IMG/VR virus record: IMGVR_UViG_3300037010_001514
Span: 1 to 20,103 of that record
Length of the DNA: 20,103 bases
Strand: one strand, 5' to 3'
Source: a virus
Notes under the pieces: generated by a model
Databases searched by the model: none
Told to the model about the DNA's origin: nothing
The model's input: the letters and a program-made list of their open reading frames with translations, nothing else
In this document: in pieces, positions 1 to 5,932 of the stretch
How positions within the stretch are numbered: position 1 is the first letter of the stretch
How the letters are laid out: every line of letters begins with the position of its first letter
Made by a program: the position numbers and the translations under genes

Positions 1-115
1 TGCCAAGCATCGGTGATCACCGTGGCCCCAGGCTCGATGTTCGCCGACACGAAGGCCAGCAGCGACTCTGCCGATGCATCCGCCACGGGCGCCATACGGC
101 TGCGACCGAACCCCT
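1..115 (-). pseudogene. IS1595/ISXO2-like transposase, internal fragment interrupted by the prophage
   Basis: The minus strand is open from about base 116 to base 1 and reads KGFGRSRMAPVADASAESLL followed by AFVSANIEPGATVITDAWQ. This matches the family pattern of IS1595 (ISXO2-like) DDE transposases, in which a GR-x-R-[ML] strand is followed by DAS-x-xSL and then PG-[AS]-x-V-x-TD-[GA]-W, the last Asp being a catalytic residue. Here TDAW replaces the usual TDGW. Only the central part is visible: the C-terminal half would lie to the left of the window and the N-terminal part beyond the unseen right end of the prophage. Homology stops where the phage end starts, so the gene is presumably split by phage insertion. 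Family assignment is by motif recognition only. Confidence 0.75.
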
Positions 116-172
116 TGTGAACAGGAGAGAGATAAATGAACAGGTATCCATGAGATAAATACCGGGAAACAG
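116..172. repeat. Probable phage left end with transposase-binding repeats
   Basis: TGAACAGG occurs at 118-125 and 137-144, and GAGATAAAT at 129-137 and 152-160. A related GAAACAG lies at 166-172. The block starts with TGTGAACAGG at 116; Mu-family ends begin with 5'-TG and carry several short transposase-binding repeats. No gene is supported between 116 and 228. A run of eight G lies at 182-189. The binding role is inferred from position and repetition; the exact first base could be off by one or two. Confidence 0.6.
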
Positions 173-202
173 CGAAAAATAGGGGGGGGTAACGGGACGG
201 CC

Positions 203-219
203 GCACAACTATGTTGCGC
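203..219 (-). terminator. Possible hairpin downstream of the early operon
   Basis: Read leftward, GCGCAAC-ATA-GTTGTGC forms a 7-bp stem (one G-U pair in RNA) with a 3-nt loop, ten bases after the stop codon of the last early gene. There is no U-tract directly after it; a T-rich stretch comes only about 25 bases later. It could end early transcription before the phage end, but it is not a standard intrinsic terminator. Confidence 0.3.
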
Positions 220-228
220 AGGGCAAAA

Positions 229-570
229 CTAAAAGAGGTCGCTTTGACGGCGCTTTATTTCGGCGGCGCGGGAGGCCTGGACGATCTGGCGGATACGCAT
301 CTCGGTGAGGTCATACTGACGGGCCAGCACAGCATAGTTGGAGCCGTCGAAACAGTCGAAAATCTCGCGGTCGCGTTTCGACCCTAGGTATTTCTCAGCC
401 TTGGGAATATAGGGCGCAGAGCCGCCGAATTCCTTGCGAATTCGCTCGGCGAGAAGCATGGCAAGGTCGGCAGCGCGATCCTGGGGTAGCTGATTGCTCA
501 CCATAAAATCGTAGGAGGTCTGGGCAATGACCGTCAAAACCTCCGGGTAGTCGTCGTCGATGGTCAGCAT
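229..570 (-). CDS. mor: Mor-family transcription activator (late/middle gene activator)
   Basis: A 113-residue protein with the Mor/C pattern of Mu-like phages. An N-terminal helical dimerisation region precedes a beta segment (GGSAPYIPKAEKY), then the conserved R-x-x-EIF-x-CFDG-x-NY and a C-terminal helix-turn-helix (VLARQYDLTEMRIRQIVQAS). Mor proteins bind as dimers and recruit RNA polymerase to the next phage promoter in the lytic cascade. The ATG at 570 is chosen because GGAG lies 5 bases upstream; it overlaps the end of gemA by 7 bases. It is the last gene of the leftward operon, next to the phage end, and would be made after the transposition genes. Its likely targets are the rightward late promoters. 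Family identification is strong; the target promoter is inferred. Confidence 0.9.
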   Translation of the reverse strand: MLTIDDDYPEVLTVIAQTSYDFMVSNQLPQDRAADLAMLLAERIRKEFGGSAPYIPKAEKYLGSKRDREIFDCFDGSNYAVLARQYDLTEMRIRQIVQASRAAEIKRRQSDLF

Positions 571-992
571 GTCCGCTCCACACGATCCTGCCACTGCTTC
601 AAGTGCTCGATGATCCTGGACGCCTGGGCGCCGGTAAGCCATTGCAGCGCCTCCACCCCGGTCATCCGCTTAACGAAAGCCGCCAGCGCCGATTCGGATG
701 GATCACGAACCTTGCCGACCTGGTGGAGCACCAGCCACAGCGCCCGAATCTTCTTCGACTGCTGATCGTTGGCCAGCGGGCGCGACTGCTGGGCCTTCTT
801 TGCGGGCTTCACGTGGAAGCCGCAGCGCTTGAAGTGTGAAACGATTGCGTCCAGTTCCTCCGGCGTGCAGTCTGCACTGGAGGTCTTGCCGCCGGCCTGG
901 GCCTGGATGATGGCGCGGTAGGCGTCGTCATCCAGCGCCAAATCGCGGCGGGCGACGTGGATCAGGCGGATCAGGCTGGCGCGGTCGGCCAT
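564..992 (-). CDS. gemA: GemA regulatory protein (DUF1018, Mu gp16-like)
   Basis: A 142-residue protein matching the DUF1018/GemA family of Mu-like phages. The N-terminus has the typical LIRLIHVARRDLALDDDAYR, followed by the TPEELDAIVSHFKRCGF segment, then a basic linker (about residues 62-80) and the conserved QQSKKIRALWLVLHQVGKVR helix, ending with the LQWLTGAQASRIIEHLKQW block. Mu GemA modulates host gene expression and supercoiling; the exact role here is unknown. The ATG at 992 has GAGG 7 bases upstream; an in-frame ATG at 1010 is possible but has a poorer context. It lies between a small hypothetical gene and mor, the usual Mu-like order. Confidence 0.92.
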   Translation of the reverse strand: MADRASLIRLIHVARRDLALDDDAYRAIIQAQAGGKTSSADCTPEELDAIVSHFKRCGFHVKPAKKAQQSRPLANDQQSKKIRALWLVLHQVGKVRDPSESALAAFVKRMTGVEALQWLTGAQASRIIEHLKQWQDRVERTC

Positions 993-994
993 GG

Positions 995-1225
995 TTAGAC
1001 CTCGCGCCATTCAAGCTCGCCGTTCTTGGCACTCAGGCGTTCCAGCGTCCCACCAGCCGCGTCTACGAGCTTGAAATTGAGGCGGCCACGCGCTGCCAAG
1101 GCCAGCGCCAGACAATGCGCCTTAACCTCCTCATACTTGGCCGTGGAAAAACGGCCTGCGTTGCACCAACTGCCGGCCGCGTTGATCTTGAGATCGACTT
1201 CAGTGAAATCGGGATCGAAGTCCAT
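995..1225 (-). CDS. Hypothetical phage protein, 76 aa
   Basis: Starts at the ATG at 1225, two bases after the stop of the DUF3164 gene, and ends two bases before gemA, so it is translated in line with both. The product (MDFDPDFTEVDLKINAAGSW at its start) is short, mixed alpha/beta by eye, with one Cys-containing segment (SWCNAGRF) and no membrane helix. I do not recognise a named domain. Its position between DUF3164 and GemA suggests an early accessory role. Confidence 0.7.
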   Translation of the reverse strand: MDFDPDFTEVDLKINAAGSWCNAGRFSTAKYEEVKAHCLALALAARGRLNFKLVDAAGGTLERLSAKNGELEWREV

Positions 1226-1227
1226 GG

Positions 1228-1854
1228 TTACACCGACGCCAGATCGAGCGGGATGTTGCGGTACTGGTCGCTGTCGCCGATGCGCTGGTACACGCGGATA
1301 TAGATAGCGGTCCCGGTGCTCTGGATGCTGTCCGCGATCGCCTGCATGGCTCGTTTCCACTCGGGGTCATCAATCTCCAGTCGCATCAATTCCAGGACGG
1401 CTGCCGTCTTGATCTGGCCCTTGCTGTCGGTACGGAATGCCCGGTCTACCAGGGCGCGGATATTCACGTCGGCCCCCTCGCTCCAGCGGGTAATGCAGGA
1501 GTTGATCAACTCCTTTGCCACCTCGATTTCCTCGGTAAACGCGATGCGCTCCGCCATGTGGCGCTGCACGCGATACTGGCCGTCGTAGCTGGTGATGGTG
1601 ACGTTGCCCTTGCTGCCGCCGATCTGCACCTCGTAGCGCTCTCCGGCGATGCGGATCAGGTCGATGATGTCGCTCAGGGCGCGGGTTTTGAATGCCACCA
1701 ACTGGGCGTGCAAGGCGATGGCGGACTCAGCCAGGTCCCGGGCGACACGGTCGCGCAGCATGTCGTGTTCTCGCACCTGGGCAATGGGGACCAAATGGCC
1801 GGCGGCGTTGGCCATGTAGCCGTCCGGGATGGTGGTAGTGGTCTGGGTGGTCAT
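1228..1854 (-). CDS. DUF3164 family protein
   Basis: A 208-residue protein that fits DUF3164, a conserved early-region family of Mu-like phages. Visible hallmarks are the N-terminal PDGYMANAAGHLVPIAQVRE, a long helical region rich in Ala and Arg, a central GGSKGNVTITSYDGQYRVQR strand pair, and a C-terminal segment with KGQIKTAAVLELMRLEIDDP. Biochemical function is not known. The start overlaps the stop of the upstream gene by 4 bases (ATGA), which supports this start and translational coupling. Confidence 0.88.
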   Translation of the reverse strand: MTTQTTTTIPDGYMANAAGHLVPIAQVREHDMLRDRVARDLAESAIALHAQLVAFKTRALSDIIDLIRIAGERYEVQIGGSKGNVTITSYDGQYRVQRHMAERIAFTEEIEVAKELINSCITRWSEGADVNIRALVDRAFRTDSKGQIKTAAVLELMRLEIDDPEWKRAMQAIADSIQSTGTAIYIRVYQRIGDSDQYRNIPLDLASV

Positions 1855-2432
1855 GGTCGATCTCCTGGTTGAATGGTCTTGATGCTGGCAAGCGTCTCGC
1901 GCAGGCTCTGGAGCCCTGCGCGGGTACCGTCTCGCGTCTGGGATGTGTTTGGGGTACGGGTCGGCGCCGGCGCCGGCGCTACCGCGCCAACAGGGGTCTC
2001 GCCGCGGCCGCTGGCCAGGCGATCGCGTTCGGCCTGGGCGTCGGCCTTGGCCGTCATGTTGGCGAGGATTTCCAGCAGCAACCCGTGGCCCTTGAGCGGT
2101 CGCGTCAGATCCGGCTTGGCCTCAATGGCCTCGATGGCGGTCAGGTAGGCCGCTGCCGGCGCCGCCCACATGCGGCCGCCACGCTCGATGCGGGCGGTCT
2201 CCATCCAGCCGTTGATCTCGGACAGGATGGCCTCGACGCGAGACCAGCGCAGACGCTGGGAGGCCGGGGCATGAAGCGCGCAGTAGCGCAGCAGCGCCTT
2301 ACGGGTGGCTGCGTCTCCAGGGCAGCGGGCCAACTCGCGGATTACGCCGCGGGCATCGTCCTGGCCGAGGGCCACTTCCAGGCCGTACTCAGCCAGGCAG
2401 GCGGGACAGGAGATGGTGGGGAGTCCGGCCAC
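1851..2432 (-). CDS. Conserved phage protein with N-terminal CPxC motif
   Basis: About 193 residues. The N-terminus carries SCPACLAEYGLEVALGQDDA, a possible half zinc-knuckle, followed by a helical body (ALLRYCALHAPASQRLRWSR, INGWMETARIERGGRMWAAP) and a Pro/Ala/Thr-rich C-terminal tail from about residue 145. Similar CPxC-plus-helical proteins occur in early regions of Mu-like phages, but I cannot name a function. The GTG at 2432 is preferred: GGGG lies 5 bases upstream and it follows the previous stop by one base. A GTG at 2459 would add nine residues and overlap the upstream gene by 26 bases. Confidence 0.75.
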   Translation of the reverse strand: MAGLPTISCPACLAEYGLEVALGQDDARGVIRELARCPGDAATRKALLRYCALHAPASQRLRWSRVEAILSEINGWMETARIERGGRMWAAPAAAYLTAIEAIEAKPDLTRPLKGHGLLLEILANMTAKADAQAERDRLASGRGETPVGAVAPAPAPTRTPNTSQTRDGTRAGLQSLRETLASIKTIQPGDRP

Positions 2433-2433
2433 C

Positions 2434-2787
2434 TCAGCCCCCGATCCGATGCACGACACGGCCGGTGAAGATCAAGGCCGCAGTGCCGCGCCGCTGACCC
2501 GGCTTGAACTGGGTCTCGGTGCCGCCGATCTGCAGCCCCTTCATCCCGTCGTTCCAGGGCCGATGACCTTTAGCGAAACGACTGGATGCGCCCTGGTTCC
2601 CCGTCAGCCTGCCCGATTTGGCACCGTCCAGGAATTCAGACGACTTGTGCAGGCCCAGCACACGCGCCTTGGCGTAGATGGTATTCACGTCGCGATCCAG
2701 TGCGCGGGCGATGTCCTCCGTCAGGCTGTCAGCGTAGTTCTTGCGCATAAACTCCAGTTCGGGAGGTGTCCAGGCGAGGGGGCTCAT
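2434..2787 (-). CDS. Myb/SANT-like HTH protein, likely C-terminally truncated HNH-type gene
   Basis: 117 residues. Residues 1-50 form a Myb-like helix-turn-helix (WTPPELEFMRKNYADSLTED, then ALDRDVNTIYAKARVLGL). Next comes the SGRLTGNQG...SRFAKGHRPWNDGMKGL...TQFKPGQRRG linker, which in longer phage proteins leads into an HNH endonuclease domain. Here the frame ends soon after (TAALIFTGRVVHRIGG) with no HNH residues, so the nuclease half appears to be missing and only the DNA-binding half remains. The start overlaps the DUF551 gene stop by 4 bases. It may act as a DNA-binding protein or be a decayed homing-type gene. The domain link comes from recalled family architecture and was not searched. 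Confidence 0.7.
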   Translation of the reverse strand: MSPLAWTPPELEFMRKNYADSLTEDIARALDRDVNTIYAKARVLGLHKSSEFLDGAKSGRLTGNQGASSRFAKGHRPWNDGMKGLQIGGTETQFKPGQRRGTAALIFTGRVVHRIGG

Positions 2788-3128
2788 GGCCGATCCCCAT
2801 CATATTCAGCGGCTGCGGGCTGGCTGGATACGGTAGAAACCATGTCCCCATCCGGCCCCTCCGGCAGGGGCGACCAGTGGGTGACACCTCTCAGCACCTC
2901 ATCTCCGCCCGTCAGGACATCCGTGGTGTAGGTATCAATCCACTGCCCGGATTGATTGCGGTAGGCGCTGCGGATCAGGGTGTTGTCGTCGTCCCCCATC
3001 CCGTCGAGCCGCTGGTAAACCAGGACATCCTCCAGCGGCGCGGGGAGCGCGGTAGCGACCGGCACCCAGAACATGATGGGGCGGAAGACCTCGCTACACG
3101 AGGGGACAGCGTTGGATAAATCGCTCAT
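2784..3128 (-). CDS. DUF551-like protein
   Basis: A 114-residue protein starting at the ATG at 3128, with GGAG 5 bases upstream. It has the DUF551 pattern: FWVPVATALPAPLEDVLVYQ near residue 20-40 and VTHWSPLPEGPDG near the C-terminus, the usual W-x-P-V...LP...VLVY and THW-x-PLPEPP signatures. DUF551 proteins are common small phage products of unknown function. It sits between two DNA-binding-like small genes of the early operon. Confidence 0.75.
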   Translation of the reverse strand: MSDLSNAVPSCSEVFRPIMFWVPVATALPAPLEDVLVYQRLDGMGDDDNTLIRSAYRNQSGQWIDTYTTDVLTGGDEVLRGVTHWSPLPEGPDGDMVSTVSSQPAAAEYDGDRP

Positions 3129-3136
3129 TTCATCTC

Positions 3137-3460
3137 CTAGAGGTCGTACGGGCTGAGGGATTTTGTTCGGCAGGTGCCACAAAGGCGGTTATGCGGCCCC
3201 TCCGACGGAAACAACTTGTTGCAGCACAGGCAGGGCCGCGTGGTTCTGATCTGAGAGAACTCCGGTGGCGGCTCGCGGCGCGTATACGGCTGAATCGTGA
3301 TGTCCTCTCCTGCCGCGGCCAGTATTTTGAGACGGGCCTGAATGCTGCAACGGGCCCTTCCCAGCGCCAGCATGATCTGCTGATGGGTGTATCCCTGGCG
3401 CCTGAGATCAACGAGGCACGCATCCTCCTCGGGCGTGAACCGACGAACCTCTCTACTCAT
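3137..3460 (-). CDS. Small HTH plus zinc-finger protein
   Basis: A 107-residue protein beginning at the ATG at 3460. Residues 4-50 form a Myb/GcrA-like helix-turn-helix (RRFTPEEDACLVDLRRQGYT, then HQQIMLALGRARCSIQARLK). Residues about 78-100 contain CLCCNKLFPSEGPHNRLCGTC, a C-x2-C...C-x2-C zinc-binding site that is often found in GcrA-like phage proteins. A role as a transcription regulator is likely, but its target is unknown. The start overlaps the upstream gene's stop (ATGA). Confidence 0.78.
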   Translation of the reverse strand: MSREVRRFTPEEDACLVDLRRQGYTHQQIMLALGRARCSIQARLKILAAAGEDITIQPYTRREPPPEFSQIRTTRPCLCCNKLFPSEGPHNRLCGTCRTKSLSPYDL

Positions 3461-3666
3461 GACACCACCTCCGCACCATGCGCCAGCGCGCCAGCCGCCA
3501 TCTGCTGCCACTGCTCGACGGGGCAGCGATACATGCCGTCAGGCATCTCCGTGGCGATGGTGTAAATGGCGTAGTACACGATGCCGTCCACGACATCGTG
3601 GACATTGGCTTCCTTGTTCCCTTTGCGGAGCGTCAGGCCACAAACGGGGGTCAATAGATCGCTCAT
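3457..3666 (-). CDS. Hypothetical phage protein, 69 aa
   Basis: Start at the ATG at 3666, overlapping the upstream stop by 4 bases. The product is short, with a central hydrophobic segment (GIVYYAIYTIATEMPDGMYR) that looks like two beta strands rather than a membrane helix, then CPVEQWQQMAAGALAHGAEV. No domain is recognised. Its place in the tight overlap chain supports real translation. Confidence 0.62.
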   Translation of the reverse strand: MSDLLTPVCGLTLRKGNKEANVHDVVDGIVYYAIYTIATEMPDGMYRCPVEQWQQMAAGALAHGAEVVS

Positions 3667-3869
3667 TTCCGATCCCCCATGAGACGCCGCCGGGTAGCCG
3701 GCGAACCGGCCTCAGCAACGTGGATACGCGCCACGTTGGCCTGGTTGGTGGCGATCTGCTGCTGCAGCCGGTCGTATTCATCGATCCGGCCGAGGCCGGC
3801 CAGCGTCAGGAGGGCGATGATGGCCATGAGCAGCCAGTCGCGTGGGTTGGGCATGATGGGTGGGCGCAT
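3663..3869 (-). CDS. Small single-pass membrane protein with coiled-coil tail
   Basis: 68 residues from the ATG at 3869, which has a G-rich ribosome site (GGGGGG) directly upstream. Residues about 11-26 (DWLLMAIIALLTLAGLG) form one membrane helix, followed by a charged amphipathic helix (RIDEYDRLQQQIATNQANVA) and a basic C-terminus. The tail is probably cytoplasmic. Function is unknown; a second small membrane protein is encoded just upstream, so the two may work together. Confidence 0.68.
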   Translation of the reverse strand: MRPPIMPNPRDWLLMAIIALLTLAGLGRIDEYDRLQQQIATNQANVARIHVAEAGSPATRRRLMGDRK

Positions 3870-3871
3870 GG

Positions 3872-4042
3872 TCAACCCCCCATGCCGAGGAAATCATCGT
3901 TGTCGCGGAACTCGGTTTGCGGGCCATCGCTCGGCCAGACCGGGTAACGCGGGTGGCTCGCCATCCACCACACGCGCAGCAGATAGGCGACCGGCAACAT
4001 TACCAGGAGCGCGCCGACAATCATGACGGCATGGATCAGCAT
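3872..4042 (-). CDS. Small single-pass membrane protein, 56 aa
   Basis: Starts at the ATG at 4042, with GGGAGGG 8 bases upstream, and overlaps the end of the upstream gene by 7 bases. Residues 1-26 (MLIHAVMIVGALLVMLPVAY and onward) make a long hydrophobic helix. The rest is a short soluble tail with Trp and Pro ending in FRDNDDFLGMGG. No family is recognised. Possible roles include superinfection exclusion or membrane anchoring of early phage proteins, but this is inference from size and position only. Confidence 0.68.
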   Translation of the reverse strand: MLIHAVMIVGALLVMLPVAYLLRVWWMASHPRYPVWPSDGPQTEFRDNDDFLGMGG

Positions 4043-4377
4043 GGCCGTTGCCCTCCCATCACGATCTCGATCCACTGCACGCGGCAGCCCATGCGCTGGG
4101 TCTGCCAGGTCAACAGGCGGAAGACGGAGAACCCCTCGGCCCTGTAGATGCCCGCGCCCTCACGTTTGAGGCGGGCACAACCGACGCGGTGCTCGATCCA
4201 GACCAGGGGCATGATGCCGTCACGCACCTCGATATGAGTGGGACGGTAGCCGTCCGTGCGCAGCTGCTGCACGCAGGCGCGGGCGGTGGCGATACCCTGT
4301 TCCAGGGCGGATAGCACGGGCTCGGGCCGGCGGGGCGCCGGCGCTCCACGGGCGGCATTGGATGATGGGTTTCTCAT
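4036..4377 (-). CDS. Hypothetical early phage protein, 113 aa
   Basis: The ATG at 4377 is chosen because GAGGGG lies 6 bases upstream, just after the stop of the MuB-like gene. The product has a Pro/Arg/Ala-rich N-terminus (about 25 residues), then a helix (LSALEQGIATARACVQQLRT) and a beta-rich C-terminal half (THIEVRDGIMPLVWIEHRVG, then FRLLTWQTQRMGCRVQWIEI). No membrane segment is seen. I do not recognise the family. Proximity to the transposition genes suggests an early function. Confidence 0.7.
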   Translation of the reverse strand: MRNPSSNAARGAPAPRRPEPVLSALEQGIATARACVQQLRTDGYRPTHIEVRDGIMPLVWIEHRVGCARLKREGAGIYRAEGFSVFRLLTWQTQRMGCRVQWIEIVMGGQRPC

Positions 4378-4388
4378 GGTCGGCCCCC

Positions 4389-5615
4389 TCACAGTTTGGC
4401 GATGATCGCAGCGTCGACCAGGGGCGCGCCCAGGTCGGCGGCCTTGTTCATGGCGCGGGTGATTTCGACGTTGACGTGCAGCGGGTAAAGCAGGGACACC
4501 AGGCCATTGCCCACCTGGCGGCGCAGCTTGGTGCGCAGGGCATCGCAGGCATCCGGCGCCAGGATGTCAGCCATGGGCTTGTTGATGCGCTGGAACTTCA
4601 TCGCCAGGTAGGCCTCCAGCTCGCGGCCCAGGGGTTCCAGGGTGGCGATCTCCAGGCGGTTGATCAGCTCGCGCGCCTCATGCTTGTAGTTGTCCAGCTT
4701 GCTCTGCAACTCGGGCTGGCCCACCAGGATGATGCCGAGCAGGTGGCGGTGGCCTTCAACGATTTCCCAGAATCTTTTGAGCAGCTTCAGTGTGTGGATA
4801 GAGAGGTCATGCGCCTCCTCGATCACCAGCACATGGCGCTTGCCGGCCTTGTGGCTGTCGCGCAGCAGGGACTGGGCCTGGCGTTCCTTGCCCTCCGCCG
4901 TGCGGCGGATTTTCGCGTCCGGCATCAGGTCGTAGATGATGGCCTCGGTGATCATGGAAGCGGTCAGGCGCGTCTTGTCGATGATCGTGGGCTGGATGAC
5001 GACGATCTGCTGGTCGCTGTCGGCCTGGATGCTTTCGATCACGTCGCGCATCAGCACGGTCTTTCCGGCGCCGGATTCCCCCACGCCGGCAAACAGGTTG
5101 CCGTTGCGGGCGGCCCACAGCATGGCCTCGCGCATCTCGCGGTAATTGATCGGCAGGAACACGTCGTCGCTGGACAGCACATCATTCTGGAAGGGGTCGC
5201 GGAACAGGCCGAAGTGCTTGTGGGTAGAGGGGTGGATCATTTCGCGGATCTCCGAATCGGGGACTTCAGGGTGGTGGGAGTGATTGCGCGGGCCGTAGCT
5301 GGCGCCGCCGGTGCGGTAGTGCTGTGGCTGGCCGTGGGGGCGGTCGTGGTCTTCTCGCTCCCAAATCGTGGCGATTTCTTCCTCGCCGACCTGGCGCTCG
5401 CGCAACATCGTCTCGGTGACGCGGCGGATATCTGCCTCGGTGGTGGTCACCGGCCAGACGCCACGGTTCAGCAGGACATTGATAGCGACCCGAGACAACA
5501 GCTTCCCGCTGGGCTGGCGGATGCACTCGGCCAGTTCTTCCTGGCTGATGCCGTGTTCGCGCAGCACCGTCTTCAGGCGGATGGCGAGGTGAGGGGCATT
5601 GCGGGTGTTGGACAT
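4389..5615 (-). CDS. MuB-like AAA+ ATPase (transposition target-selection protein)
   Basis: 408 residues. An N-terminal helix-turn-helix region (IRLKTVLREHGISQEELAEC) is followed by a linker and an AAA_22/ExeA-type ATPase domain. Walker A is GESGAGKT at about 179-186, Walker B is HVLVIEEAHDL at about 261-271, and the sensor strand GIILVGQPEL is at about 294-303. A conserved ELINRLEIATLEPL follows. In Mu-like phages this ATPase binds target DNA, stimulates the transposase and gives target immunity. Motif layout fits the BcepMu/TniB/ExeA-type subgroup better than classical MuB. The ATG at 5615 has AAGGTGG upstream and overlaps the preceding stop (TGATG). It lies one small gene downstream of the transposase in the same operon. 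Confidence 0.92.
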   Translation of the reverse strand: MSNTRNAPHLAIRLKTVLREHGISQEELAECIRQPSGKLLSRVAINVLLNRGVWPVTTTEADIRRVTETMLRERQVGEEEIATIWEREDHDRPHGQPQHYRTGGASYGPRNHSHHPEVPDSEIREMIHPSTHKHFGLFRDPFQNDVLSSDDVFLPINYREMREAMLWAARNGNLFAGVGESGAGKTVLMRDVIESIQADSDQQIVVIQPTIIDKTRLTASMITEAIIYDLMPDAKIRRTAEGKERQAQSLLRDSHKAGKRHVLVIEEAHDLSIHTLKLLKRFWEIVEGHRHLLGIILVGQPELQSKLDNYKHEARELINRLEIATLEPLGRELEAYLAMKFQRINKPMADILAPDACDALRTKLRRQVGNGLVSLLYPLHVNVEITRAMNKAADLGAPLVDAAIIAKL

Positions 5616-5866
5616 CACACCACCTTCCAGCCCTTGAGCGTCATGTTATAGACAGGGTCCAGTCCGGCCGGGTCGTGGGCGTAAATCTGGATTTCCAACG
5701 GGCGTTCAGCGTCCCAAAATACGCTCTCCACTTCCAGGAACTCGCCGCCCGGCTGCGGCGCCACCATCATTCCGGAACAGGGAACGAACGGAACGAGCTG
5801 CTCGTAGCAAATTTCTACTTCCGTGTTGTTGGCCCCCAGGACCATGGTCTTGAAAATGCCTTTCAT
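5615..5866 (-). CDS. Hypothetical protein between transposase and its ATPase, 83 aa
   Basis: ATG at 5866, with GGAG 8 bases upstream. The product (MKGIFKTMVLGANNTEVEIC at the start, NMTLKGWKVV at the end) is rich in beta-type residues, acidic in the middle, and has no membrane helix or known motif. It shares its stop with the start of the ATPase gene (TGATG), implying translational coupling. Its insertion between the two transposition genes is notable. Function cannot be assigned. Confidence 0.72.
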   Translation of the reverse strand: MKGIFKTMVLGANNTEVEICYEQLVPFVPCSGMMVAPQPGGEFLEVESVFWDAERPLEIQIYAHDPAGLDPVYNMTLKGWKVV

Positions 5867-5932
5867 GATTAAATCTCCAAGTCGTGGTAGTAACCGCCCG
5901 GAACCGCGCGCCAACGCGGCGCCGGGCACCTA

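Noticed and set aside
182-189. Run of eight G as a phase-variable tract
   Set aside because: It lies outside any supported gene and any clear promoter, so slippage would have no visible target.
17-208. Minus-strand open frame of 63 codons across the host/phage junction
   Set aside because: It runs through the repeat-bearing phage end and is in a different frame from the recognisable IS1595 transposase; composition is Arg/Ser/Cys-rich shadow.
4362-5651. Plus-strand open frame of 429 codons
   Set aside because: Antisense to the MuB-like ATPase, rich in Gln/His/Val/Leu/Asp as typical of a GC-rich shadow frame; no motif and no ribosome site.
5908-5922. GCGCC-AACGC-GGCGC hairpin after the transposase gene
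   Set aside because: Short stem without a T-tract in a GC-rich stretch; expected by chance and the operon continues.
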